DNA from: Ophioceras dolichostomum
Lineage: Eukaryota > Ascomycota > Sordariomycetes > Magnaporthales > Ophioceraceae
NCBI GenBank assembly: GCA_003049485.1
Contig: PYST01000609.1
Location: 1-12,623, forward strand
Reading direction: 5' to 3'
DNA: 12,623 nt
In this document: positions 1 through 9,000 of the stretch, piece by piece
Layout: the number at the start of each line of letters is the position of its first letter
Position numbering within the stretch: position 1 is the stretch's first letter
Translations under genes and position numbers: made by a program
Notes under the pieces: model-generated
The model's input: only the letters and a program-made list of their open reading frames with translations
Told to the model about the DNA's origin: nothing
Database searches by the model: none

Positions 1-2144
1 ATTGTAGAGGGAGAGGTAAAATGACAGCGTTCTAGAGCCTCTTCTTTGTGGCCCCTTTTTGGTGTGCCAACTTTTTTGTCATGGGGGAGGCGGGCAGGCG
101 GGCGGGCTGGCTCACTCATCTCATTGATCAGTGCACTCGCCCCTCATTCATTCATGATGGCTTCCAGGTTCCCAAGCTTCCGTCACACAAGTCATCGCTC
201 GAGGGAGATCACCGGCAGGGCATCTAAGCGGAGAATATTTCTCTGTGCCACCCGACTATTCACCAACTTTTGACGCCTCCCGTCGGCGATCAACAGGCCA
301 GGACGGGGCGGCGAGGAAGATTGAGCAAAAATTACAGAGGGAGCGAAGAGCTTTGACGGGGGTCTCGGCATGTGGCGGTGGCTCGAGGCAACTGGATGCT
401 GCTGTCACGTCCCCATCCACGATCCTGCAAAAGTGTATCGAGGCTAGTCGGAAAGAAAGCATCGAAAGTTGTGTTTGTTTTTGGAACCGGGCAGGCATGC
501 TGAAGCATGTACAAATGACGAAAGATACCAACGATCCCACCATCTCATCGTGCAGATACTCATCAACGACTTCAGAACAACAACACAGCAATGCTCGCAT
601 GCCTGCGGCGAGGCGGATGAGTGGATGAGTGTGGATGGAGGGTGTCATGCGAGTACGTAGATGGTAACCAAAGACCAGAGTTTTCCTCGCCCGTGCGAAG
701 AGGTAGGCTGTGAAAATTGACCGGTGGTGGTGGTGGCCTGGCATGCCTGGCCCGTGGATTACGCTCCAAATAAGCTCCCGGTTGGCGTAGTTTGCTTTGG
801 CAGTCAAGCAGACTTCAGTGTGCTTTTTTGTATTTCTCTTCTGGATTTCTGCTCCCAGGCTCTCACGCACATTCCGTCCGTTCCACCCCCGTTCCCTGTT
901 GGATAAATGCCCACCAAGCCTTCTGGTTCGTCGAGCCATAGATTTTGCCCTCTACGCCCAAATCCCAAATAGACCGGTGAAAGAGACTGCAAGCGGCCTG
1001 TGACCTTGCCGGATGTTTCCACCGTCCAATGCAGATGTACCTATTCCGTGTATACCACATATCTCAGTACGTGACTTTCTCAGTCCGGAGTCGATAGCAC
1101 ATGCACTCGCTCACCTTGACGCCTTCCCTATTCCGTCTTCCTTTTTTCCTCTTGGTTGTAACACTAACTTGTCACCGCCCGCCTGTCCGCTGTCTCCTCC
1201 AGCAAATCCCGTACGACCACACCATCACTGCATTTGACCGAAGGAAGGATTTGCATTTTCCTTCTCCCTCTTGCCGTCGCGCTGCCCGCTGCCCCCTCTC
1301 CGTTTCCCACTGCCGCCGGTGCTGATGGTGACGAAGCACACATCCCTACTCCCGCATGCCCCTTCGAACCAACAGCGTGGCGAAACCGTTCGAGCCCACC
1401 TCCTCGGGCGGATGTCTCTAGGTAATAAGTACTGTATTTTGTCTCAGCAGATTCGCCAAGCCACTAGCATGTAACTGGACTTCAGGTGCTGGCTCGGGCT
1501 CGGCCGGGCTGTTTGGCTTGGCAGTCGTCGGAGACAAAAGGGAAGTCGCTGATCCAGAAGTGGTCCTTATTAGTGGCCCCAACGTGTCTGGACACTCGCG
1601 ACCAGAAGGGCGGGACCTGACAATGGATTTAGCGGTCTGTGCCAATTCTGACAGTGTGTGCCAAGTTGCTACAGAGGATTTCCATCCTGGCCGGGGAGGG
1701 GGGGTATTGTGTTAGGTGGTGGAAGTCGAGCTTCTGATCATCAGGCTTCACTAAGGCATAGATCCAGAGTAGAAAAAGAGCACTGAGAAAGCAAATTGTT
1801 CCTCCTCCTCCGCCAACATGCATACTGGCACAAGCTGACGCATGCCTGCTTTCCTGTGCCTACCTACCTACTGACCAGTGTGTGCCCTGCTTGTGCATAC
1901 ACTCAGAGCTACCTCCAAGGTTCAACTATAGGAAGGGCTCGCATGTATGTACTGTAAAGTCTGTCGTTTTGCAGGGGAGAACGCAGGCAGGAGGCGAACG
2001 AATCACCGACTAGCCCAAACTCAGTCGAGCGATGTCCCAATTTTAGGAGTTGACAGAATCCCATCGACCCCGCGCCCGTCGGTTGCCGTGGAGTGCCGCC
2101 GCCGCCTCCGCCACCGACACCACGGGCGATGGCCTGCTGCCTAC

Positions 2145-2177
2145 TACCGCCTTCCTACCGCCTTCCTACCGTCTTCC
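2145..2177. repeat. 11-bp tandem repeat TACCGCCTTCC x3
   Basis: Two perfect copies and a third with one C-to-T change, followed by the start of a fourth. Confidence 0.9.
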
Positions 2178-2562
2178 TACCGACTGGCTCGCGTCGTGTC
2201 GAGCCGAAAGGAAAAAGAAGGTTTTTGGATGAGTGAGACTTCAGGGAACTGCTCTGGTTGTACCAAATCCGGGGGACTGGTGCACAAGTTCGGTGCACAA
2301 GCACAAGCTTGTCAAGCACGCCTGATCCTCAAGTCAGTCATTTTCGTAGGCACATAGGCTGGCCGCAGCAGTAGCCCTGTCTGGCTACTCTCCCCTCACC
2401 GAGCGGTCTCGTCCTCGTCATACGCCGAGGGCAGCACTACTGGTACCGATAGGAGAAGCCGAGCCGAGGACGGAACACGTAGCACACGCAACACAGGTGC
2501 CAGATGCAGCACGTTGGACCGGCTGTCCTTGGCCCCGAAACCGTTCTGGGCCGCATCTACAG

Positions 2563-2572
2563 TAGGTACCTA
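2563..2572. repeat. TAGGTACCTA palindrome
   Basis: A perfect 10-bp palindrome, followed by GTGAGTAGGTAGTAG. It is the simplest member of the GGTACC family in this window. Confidence 0.85.
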
Positions 2573-3198
2573 GTGAGTAGGTAGTAGTTGCGCGCCAGCC
2601 TTGGCACAAAAGTTTGGGAGTTTTTCAAGTCCTGTCCTGTATCTTCCAGTCGTTTCTTCCAAAACTGTACACATACGTGTTCACCCTCCTAACGAGGTAC
2701 TTGCCTTTCACGGTCACGTTCCACGGTTTTACAGGAAACAGGAGGATGCGTCCACCTTCTCAGGGCGAGTTGGCGGGCGACAATTGCCGTTTGATGAGCA
2801 GAAACGTTTATGCGAGGCACGATAGGCTCCGTACCAAAAAGGGTGGTAGGAGACGCCTCGGAAACATCATCAATCTCGGAGTGTGTGTCTGTCTCTGGAC
2901 TGTGTGTTGCCCAATGTGTGGTGCACACCATGGACCAATGGGCTTGCAAGGGCCGGCAATCTCTTTGGCTCTCGACGCGTTCACGGCACCAGCAGCATCC
3001 CTCGCTCATCACTCACCCATTCGAACCAACAGTGCAGCCCTCCCTTGCCTCTGCCGCATGCCTCATATGACAGACAGCCAGTCAGCCGGACAACCAGCCG
3101 GGCAGCCAGTCAGAAGGCAGCGAGATACAGGGGAACGCGATGAGCAAACATTTGATCCCATGCTTGTTCGTCATCGGCGCTCCTGCGCCCCCTTCTCC

Positions 3199-3200
<2 letters not shown>

Positions 3201-3229
<29 letters not shown>

Positions 3230-3236
3230 CACACAC
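3201..3236. repeat. (CA)n microsatellite
   Basis: Fourteen perfect CA units, then an A-C shift and a further four ACs. It sits in a region with no supported gene. Confidence 0.95.
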
Positions 3237-4947
3237 CGACCACTTGCCTTATCTTCCTGACCGGGGTATACCGCGTCTGGAAGCTCCCTCAAGCTCTCGA
3301 GCTCTCATGTCAGATGTACAAACGGGGTACTGTGCACTTTCAGTCTTAGTTGTAGACACGCCGCCCCAGTCTGCCCAGATACATAGATTGACCAATTGAC
3401 CGTCCCTGCCCTGATGGCTAATGAGGGGACGCATGACTTGACGGCCACTCTCCAACAGCAGAAATTCTTCTCTGGGCGCCACGTGTGTACATTTCCACGC
3501 GAATATGTCCTCGCCAAGCCCATCTCATCGGGTCCGTCTTCGCCCAGTGGGGTTGAGGGGGCAAGGATCAGGCCTCGATCAGGGGAGCGCAGCGGACAGT
3601 GGACAGTGGACACCACTAGGGCACCACCCAAAAGTCGGCAATGGAGCGGGGATTACACAGTAATCATTGGTCGAGTCCATGATCCAATCCCCCCAGTGAG
3701 CACGTTAGCGGACTTTTCGGAGCCGGGAAGCCCAGGCCAGTGAAACGAACCAGCAGAACCAGGCTCTTGAACACTTCATTGAGGGGAAGAAAGTCCGCTG
3801 GACCCTCGGGCCTGACCGCCCAGCGCAAGTCCACTAAGGCACAGGTAGTGTCTGGCCTCACTGATTGCCAGCCAAACCCTCTTCTTCGCTTCCATGATAA
3901 TGACGATGCTAATGGTGGTGGTGGTGATAACAATGACGACGATGGTGTCCCAGGATAGGAAGCTCTGCGATGGGAGCGAACCTGGAGCTATTTCATTCAA
4001 ATCATGAAGCTCATTCACGAAGCTGGTCTCAGCAGCGTGATGGCATGTGCATAATAAATTTAGTGCAGCAAAGGAAGGCAATTGTGATATTACATACAGG
4101 CATAACGTACGTCTTCCGTCTTTTCTCTCTGAGGTTCACGTTGAAACCGTGGACATTAAAGACCTAAATCACGGGCCTACCCGTTCCCGCTCCCTCTTCC
4201 CGGCCTCGAGCCCGTCAAGGACAGTCTCGACTTACGGAGTGCAAAACATAAGTAAATAAACATGCCGATACGAGAAGAACAGGAAAAAAAAAACGCAAAT
4301 CGCAGGTCACTGCTCTTCCATCAACGACATTATGCGGAATAGCAAGCGGAATGGTGATGCTCACCTTCGAGCGAACCTCAAGCGCTGGCCTTCTTTTTCA
4401 TCACCAATCACCCAAACTTCCAACAATGCGGGAATGGATCACAACCATCACAGCCATTACAACCTCACACTCACCAACCAACTGACATATGCACGCTTTT
4501 GAAAGTTATCACCAACGACCACAACCTGAATGCATCCCTCTGCTCCGTATCAGCATCCTCGAGGCCTCACGGCGGATGCCAAACAAGCAGTTACCTGACG
4601 TGTCGTAGCAATCCTCCTCCTCCACTGCCTGCCCCCCCGGTCCCCCCAGGCCCCTTTCCGACAAACCCGGGAAGAGAACCGGAACATACCTTCACCAAAA
4701 GACAGAAGAACAATGGAAGTCATGCGAGCACACGGACTCTCGTCCCAGGAGCCGGATGGGCATTCAGCCTCATCCCCGTTGTGTCAACTTTCATCTCGGT
4801 ACCAGCCGAACCCGCTGAAAACCCCGAACTAAAAGCAAATTGATCCAGTATCCCCAGTGACCATACAAACTCCAGCTTGTCCGTCCCTGATTTTGTTCCT
4901 GTCGTTTTCTTTGCGCCTCACACGCGCTCACGTCGCACACATACTAC

Positions 4948-4970
4948 AGGTACCTACCAGGTAGGTACCT
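4948..4970. repeat. Perfect 11-bp inverted repeat with GGTACC cores
   Basis: AGGTACCTACC at 4948-4958 is the exact reverse complement of GGTAGGTACCT at 4960-4970, with one base between. It could form a tight cruciform or be a palindromic protein-binding site. Confidence 0.9.
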
Positions 4971-5125
4971 ACACACTACGCGAAGGTCATGTGCCACCCG
5001 TTGACTTAATTTGCCTGCTCCTTTATTTTTTTTTGAAGCAAGCCATCAATCACATCGCAGGCCATCCATTGTGCCGTCAATTCTGGGATCAAACCCACCG
5101 CCCGCCTCTGGCTCGCACCGCCTTT

Positions 5126-5146
5126 ACCACCACCACCACCACCACC
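5126..5146. repeat. (ACC)7 trinucleotide repeat
   Basis: Seven perfect ACC units. Similar short GGT runs occur at about 725, 3914 and 5438; none lies in a convincing coding frame. Confidence 0.9.
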
Positions 5147-5587
5147 TGGAGGCGTCCGTAAGGGAACATGATTTGATTGGGCTGGCCACTTGACCCCTCC
5201 CACTTCTCATTTTGGTCTCTGCTATACCTGCCACATCGAGTCACAGTCGGTGCTTGTTTGTAGGCGCTGAAGTGCGGCGCCCCGACCTGTACACCCCCTC
5301 AAAAGCATTATGGAGGGAGGAGGGGTCAGCCTTTCCTCGATCACCTCATAGCCCGTGCACCACACAAATTCTTGCACTGCACGGACCAACCTGCCCACCC
5401 ATGCAAAAAAAAGGATGTTCCTCTGAAGAGAGTCCTTGGTGGTGGTGGTGGGAGGAGCAGGATGGGCAGGAGGAAGATAGAGGACAGACTCTCCAGGCGC
5501 AAACCTATCACAAGTGATGGATGATTGCTCTTGACGCTCTTGACAATAATAACTCACTATTATCGAGTCGGATGACCTCCCTGCTTT

Positions 5588-5588
<1 letters not shown>

Positions 5589-5638
<50 letters not shown>
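5589..5638. repeat. (CT)25 microsatellite
   Basis: Fifty bases of uninterrupted CT followed by a T/C-rich tail to about 5655. Length is likely polymorphic. It lies directly left of the duplicated segment with the N. Confidence 0.97.
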
Positions 5639-5641
<3 letters not shown>

Positions 5642-5677
5642 CTCTTTTCTCTTTCTGTCACGTCACAGTTCGTCATC

Positions 5678-5816
5678 TCAGACCGGATCGGGTTTTTGTT
5701 TCCAGTGGTGTCTTGTGGTGATGAGGGCGGGGAAGGGACTGGACACNTCAGACCGGATCGGGTTTTTGTTTCCAGTGGTGTCTTGTGGTGATGAGGGCGG
5801 GGAAGGGACTGGACAC
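5678..5816. repeat. Exact 69-bp duplication flanking a single N (assembly join)
   Basis: Bases 5678-5746 and 5748-5816 are identical, separated only by the N at 5747. Two contig ends that overlap but were joined with a placeholder N would look exactly like this. The (CT)25 run 40 bases to the left is a plausible cause of the assembly break. The real chromosome probably has one copy, making everything to the right about 70 bases closer. Confidence 0.9.
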
Positions 5817-6080
5817 CACTGCCCACCTTCGCCCACCCTCGCCCACTCTCTCCCATGTTCGGAGCTTCCAGGCTGGCCGCATGAGCGAAGGCCAGCCCTG
5901 GGGCGTCCGTCGTGGAACGCCCAGAGCTCGCCGTATTCCGTACATGCTGCACGAATATGCTTGAAACAAAAATCAAATCGCGATGAGGGAGGGATGAGAA
6001 ATGACTTGCTTGCTCTGCCACATCAAAAAAGAAGGAATGCGTACAGGTACGAAAGAATTACACCGGGCTTTCTGTGCAAG

Positions 6081-6103
6081 GGTAGGTACCTTAGGTACCT
6101 ACC
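6081..6103. repeat. Perfect 11-bp inverted repeat with GGTACC cores (opposite arm order)
   Basis: GGTAGGTACCT at 6081-6091 and AGGTACCTACC at 6093-6103 are exact reverse complements with one base between. The arms are the same two 11-mers as at 4948-4970 but in the opposite order. A further TAGGTAGTACC follows. Confidence 0.9.
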
Positions 6104-6274
6104 TAGGTAGTACCGCGCCGCCTTGTTCTTTGTGCTCCTTCCGAGGTGCGAAATTCTTTTTCCACCTCAAAGGAAGGAATGAACCTCTTTGCCGCCTGGC
6201 GTCCCGTCGCGCCGCGACCGTTTTGCTGGGCCGCTTTTTTTTTTCATCTGAAGTCTGGCGGCGGTTCTTCCGAC

Positions 6275-6314
6275 GTTCTGGAGTTCTGGAGTTCTGGAGT
6301 TCTGGAGTTCTGGA
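6275..6314. repeat. 8-bp minisatellite GTTCTGGA x5
   Basis: Five perfect tandem copies of GTTCTGGA. The unit length is not a multiple of three and the surrounding frames are not convincing, so it is treated as non-coding. Confidence 0.95.
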
Positions 6315-6405
6315 CCCCTATTTGCCTCCGAGTCTCTCCCGTCATTTGACTTGCGCTCCTTCCCCGTCGGCTGTTCACCGACGCGGAGAGAGAGATACGA
6401 GTGCA

Positions 6406-6431
6406 TAGGTAGGTAGGTAGGTAGGTAGGTA
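6406..6431. repeat. TAGG tetranucleotide repeat
   Basis: About six and a half tandem TAGG units ending in GGTACC. It belongs to the wider TAGG/CCTA sequence theme of this window. It is not the TTAGGG telomere repeat. Confidence 0.93.
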
Positions 6432-6918
6432 CCAGCCTCCCAGTAGGTAGTGAGCCCCCGAGCGGAGCGGCTCATCACAGCGTAGCATGCATTATAGATA
6501 GCAGAGCCTCTGAATCTCGTCCCGCCTTGCATCCAGGTAGTATATACTCAATATTGGTGAATGGCGACACACCAACCACATCCTTCTGACTCGCCTCTCG
6601 CGCTGAATTTCCTTTCCACTCCTAGAGAGGGAAGAGGGCGAGAGAAGGGTACGGAATGGGGTGGAAACGAGACCGGAAATGGGGAGGGGCAAGTAGTCCT
6701 GCCGTGTTCCAGCCACGATCAATCTCTTCTCGAGCCAAGGGCCGAGACGGCGGACTCTGGTTGGCTCTCGGTGGGATCAGCGAGCTGTATGTGTCTGCGT
6801 CTCGAGTCTCGAAAAGCAATTGTCGCTCAAAATGGCCTCTTGCAGCGCACTAGAGACATTGTGGCTTGAATACACGGCAGCTCGTCCAGCTCAGCTCGAC
6901 GAGCGAGCAGGGTCGATG

Positions 6919-7376
6919 GGGTGTCCAGCTCCTCCCTCTCGTTTGTCCGTCTGCTCGTCTGCTGCTGTTGTCCCCCTCCACTGCTCTCTCTTCCCTCCAT
7001 TTCTCTCTTTCTCCCTCCCTCTCTCACACACACACTCGCACCGATCTCTTTGGTTACCCTCGATCTTGACTTCTAGCGAGGCAAAGGAGTGACCACAGCA
7101 AGTTGGTGTGATAGTCTATCTGCCTACCTACCTACCTATCTGCCCACCATCACGAGCGTGACAGACAAAGCGGGTACTCCCAACAGCAACGACAACCTTC
7201 TAAGTCGTACTACCAACTCTCAAAAAGTTCTCACTGCCCTCTTGCGCCCCTTTGCCACCGGCCCCCCTCCCTTCACACGGCCCAATCGTAGCAACCAGTA
7301 TCCCGCCAGCCAGCCTCACCAAAGGGCCCAAGTCAGTCGACGATACTACAACAGACGATACAACGGAGCACACACC
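6919..7376 (+). promoter_or_regulatory. ATG-free leader / proximal promoter of the 7377 gene
   Basis: After the ATG at 6916-6918 there is no ATG in any frame for 458 bases, until the gene's own start at 7377. Such depletion is expected of a transcribed 5' leader that must let scanning ribosomes through. The left part is strongly pyrimidine-rich and the right part is AC-rich, with a (CCTA) run near 7121-7137. No TATA box close to the start is evident, and the transcription start cannot be placed from sequence alone. Confidence 0.5.
6931..7026 (+). promoter_or_regulatory. Pyrimidine-rich tract upstream of the 7377 gene
   Basis: About 95 bases made mostly of C and T, with several TCCCTC and TCTCT runs, ending in a short CA repeat. 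CT-rich stretches just upstream of or at transcription starts are common in filamentous-fungal promoters. Assigning it to this gene rests on position and orientation only. Confidence 0.4.
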
Positions 7377-8270
7377 ATGTGCGTACAAGTCGACTCCATC
7401 TCCGAATGCGGCCACCGCGGCTTCCTCCGCGTCGAGACGTGCCCATTCCTGTTCAAAGAGTGCCTTGGGCCAAACGGAAACCACAAGGAGGTCCAGTCCG
7501 ACGGCATCTGCCCGGACTGCAAGGTGAGGGCAATCAACAGGAGCATGATGGCCCATTACACTGCGGAGAACCAAGAGCTACGGCGGAAATTTGAGCAGGC
7601 AGAGCAGAGAGCTGAAGAGGCACAACGGGCCAGAGAGCAGGCAGAACGGGAAACTGCGGAGATGCGACGGCAGCTTGCCGAGCACACGGGACGGTTTGAC
7701 GCCCAGGAGAACGCACGGCGGATGGCCCTCGAGGCCGCCGCACAACGCGATGCCGAGAGGGTCCAGTATGAAGAGCAGCAGACGCACCTCAGGACGTCGT
7801 TCCTCGCTCAACATGCCCTCGCTGTGGACAGCACTTTTGGTGTGAACAACATCTCCAGCAACAACTTGATGTACAACGTCTTGATGGGCAACTTCCCGAA
7901 TACCAACACCAACAACAACAACTTGAACAACAACAACCTGAACAACAACCTGAACAACAACCTGAACAACAACCTGAACACGCCGCACAACACGCTGCAC
8001 GACAACGACACCGTGAACACCGACAACAATGCCTACCACCACCAGCCGCAGGCATCATACGGCTACGTCAACCTCAACCCGATGTCACCCTTCTACAATC
8101 CTCAGGCAGCAGAGTTCTACCAGCAACAGGTGTCCCAGCAGCAGATAGCCCAGCAGCAGATAGCCCAGCAGCAGATGGCTCAGCAGCAGATGCCCCAGCA
8201 GATGTCCCAGCAGCAGATGTCCCAGCAGCGGCAGCAGCACACGTCATACTTCCCTCCCAACCAACGATGA
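7377..8270 (+). CDS. Putative zinc-module, coiled-coil protein with Asn/Gln-rich prion-like tail (297 aa)
   Basis: An intronless frame of 297 codons that I do not recognise by name. Residues 1-50 hold C2, C11-x-H13, C22, C29, H36 and C45-x-x-C48, a spacing that suggests a small zinc-binding module. Residues about 61-140 are rich in E, Q, R and A with heptad-like spacing, so a long helix or coiled coil is likely. Residues about 157-220 are Asn-rich with an NNNL repeat, and 222-290 are Gln-rich with a QQQ(I/M)(A/S) repeat, giving a disordered prion-like tail. No signal peptide or membrane segment is visible. The start at 7377 is chosen because CACCATG is a good eukaryotic context and it is the first in-frame ATG; the frame is open upstream to a TAG at 7074-7076 but without another ATG. 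Low-complexity N/Q tails in fungi often drive assembly or condensate formation, so a scaffold or regulatory role is possible. That role is inference, and the biochemical function is unknown. Confidence 0.85.
   Translation: MCVQVDSISECGHRGFLRVETCPFLFKECLGPNGNHKEVQSDGICPDCKVRAINRSMMAHYTAENQELRRKFEQAEQRAEEAQRAREQAERETAEMRRQLAEHTGRFDAQENARRMALEAAAQRDAERVQYEEQQTHLRTSFLAQHALAVDSTFGVNNISSNNLMYNVLMGNFPNTNTNNNNLNNNNLNNNLNNNLNNNLNTPHNTLHDNDTVNTDNNAYHHQPQASYGYVNLNPMSPFYNPQAAEFYQQQVSQQQIAQQQIAQQQMAQQQMPQQMSQQQMSQQRQQHTSYFPPNQR
7911..7980 (+). repeat. In-frame 12-bp minisatellite encoding NNNL
   Basis: Repeats of AACAACAACCTG inside the coding frame, beginning with longer four-Asn versions and ending with three regular units. 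It encodes the Asn-Leu part of the tail. Asn codons here are all AAC. The near-identity of units at DNA level points to recent slippage or duplication, so copy number may vary between strains. Confidence 0.85.
8125..8235 (+). repeat. In-frame CAG-rich repeat encoding QQQ(I/M)(A/S)
   Basis: Imperfect 15-bp units of the form CAGCAGCAGATAGCC or CAGCAGCAGATGNCC, with one shortened unit, encode the Gln-rich C-terminal tail. Almost all Gln codons are CAG, with a single CAA at the left end. The unit length is a multiple of three, so slippage by whole units keeps the frame. Confidence 0.85.
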
Positions 8271-9000
8271 CTGTCCGACTGTCCGATTGCCTGTTCACCC
8301 AACTCGTATCTCTTACTCGTCTGTCCTCCCCTCCCGGCTGCCCTTCCTCAGTCTCGTCGACCAGTAACTGACCAATCGATCCGGCGAACAGCTCTGCTCG
8401 ACGTTCTCCCCGTGCGGGAGATGCGACCTCGTATCACACACGCGCGAGCGAGCGCTTTTTCCTTTTCCCCTTCTGTTATCGTTTCTCGTTTTTCGGCTTT
8501 TGTTATCGTTTCTCTTTTTCGTAGTGGTTCCTCAGCGGAGCTACTACAGTACTCATGCCGTCAGCATACTAGGCAGCTACCAGTTTGGCCATTCTCGTCC
8601 TCAAGCATGTGGATGTAGCTACCTCGGATCGATCGTCGGGCATGACGCTTTTCTTCTTGTTGGGATCACATAACAAGGGGAAGCGGAGGGATACACTAGG
8701 ATGACTGGCTGGCAAGGCGAGGGGATTCTTGGGTCACAACCATTGGAGGGCACTGGCAGGAAATCGGGAGCAACGGAATCAATGGGATGGAAAGGAAGCA
8801 AGGACGGTATGACTTTCTCTTTCTGTAGTCAGTATCGTGATATTAGGCAACACAGGGAAAACTCAAACGAAAAGAAGTAGACAAAAAAAACGTAGGCAGC
8901 ACAATAGTATTGCTTCTTCTTTCCTTCTTCCGCGCCTGACGCCGATGCTATCTCGACGACACCCTTGAAACTTGCTTTCTTTTTCTCCCATCACGTCAAT
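8271..9000 (+). other. 3' flank of the 7377 gene, no further gene seen
   Basis: Immediately after the stop CTGTCCGA is repeated twice (8271-8286). A C/T-rich stretch and the T-rich duplication at 8474 follow, suiting a 3' untranslated region and polyadenylation zone, but no canonical AATAAA is visible. The minus-strand frame around 8619-8801 has no coding character. Confidence 0.5.
8474..8520. repeat. 27-bp-period imperfect duplication in T-rich 3' flank
   Basis: TGTTATCGTTTCTC occurs at 8474 and again at 8501, each followed by a TTTTTCG-type run. It lies about 200 bases past the stop of the 7377 gene, possibly in its 3' untranslated region. Confidence 0.75.

Larger units (their letters stand above)
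1..3200. other. Region without a supported gene (left part)
   Basis: Open frames of up to 227 and 261 codons occur but read as chance translations: rare-residue rich, without domains, and crossing simple repeats such as a His-Thr run from the CA repeat. The stretch holds the 11-bp tandem repeat at 2145, the palindrome at 2563, CCTA runs near 1859-1874 and a TG-rich patch near 2880-2935. An intron-like signal set at 1067-1202 (GTACGT donor, CTAAC, CAG) is discussed as a finding. Confidence 0.6.
3237..5588. other. Region without a supported gene
   Basis: The longest ATG-started frames are short and unconvincing. AT-rich patches near 4050-4060 and 4251-4260 contain AATAAA-like hexamers that could be polyadenylation signals of an unseen transcript, and an A10 run lies at 4284-4293. 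The stretch also has a partial GGACAGT duplication at 3594-3611, (ACC)7 and the GGTACC inverted repeat at 4948. Confidence 0.55.
5817..6918. other. Intergenic region upstream of the 7377 gene
   Basis: No supported gene. It holds the inverted repeat at 6081, the GTTCTGGA and TAGG repeats, and a TATATA at 6541-6546 followed by ATTGG (CCAAT on the other strand) at 6553-6557. Those two resemble promoter boxes, but they lie about 820-835 bases from the ATG at 7377, so linking them to that gene is speculative. Confidence 0.5.

Noticed and set aside
256..939. Minus-strand open frame of 227 codons
   Set aside because: It has no recognisable domain and erratic composition rich in Cys, His and Arg. 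Frames of this length arise by chance in GC-rich DNA.
1629..1823. Minus-strand CTAAC near 1712 with a C-rich tract and CAG followed by a short frame
   Set aside because: The frame after the acceptor is under 20 codons with no upstream exon identified.
1947..2357. Plus-strand frame starting MYCKVC, suggestive of a zinc motif
   Set aside because: The few Cys residues have no regular partner spacing, and the frame crosses the 11-bp tandem repeat as a rolling pattern. Composition-driven.
1363..3032. TTCGAACCAACAG at 1363 and 3020, resembling a reversed tRNA B box
   Set aside because: No T-stem pairing, A box or cloverleaf can be drawn around either copy, and a repeated 13-mer is expected by chance in a window this size.
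2614..3399. Plus-strand open frame of about 261 codons, the second longest
   Set aside because: It runs through the CA microsatellite as a Thr-His run, shows no domain or coding-like codon bias, and has no clean start context.
5586..6110. Frame of 174 codons crossing the CT repeat and the N
   Set aside because: A Ser-Leu run from (CT)25 plus a translation through an assembly artefact. Not a gene.
6406..6431. TAGG run as an interstitial telomere
   Set aside because: The unit is TAGG, not the fungal TTAGGG.
7578..8058. Minus-strand Val/Cys-rich frames opposite the main gene
   Set aside because: They are the antisense reading of the AAC and CAG repeats of the real gene.
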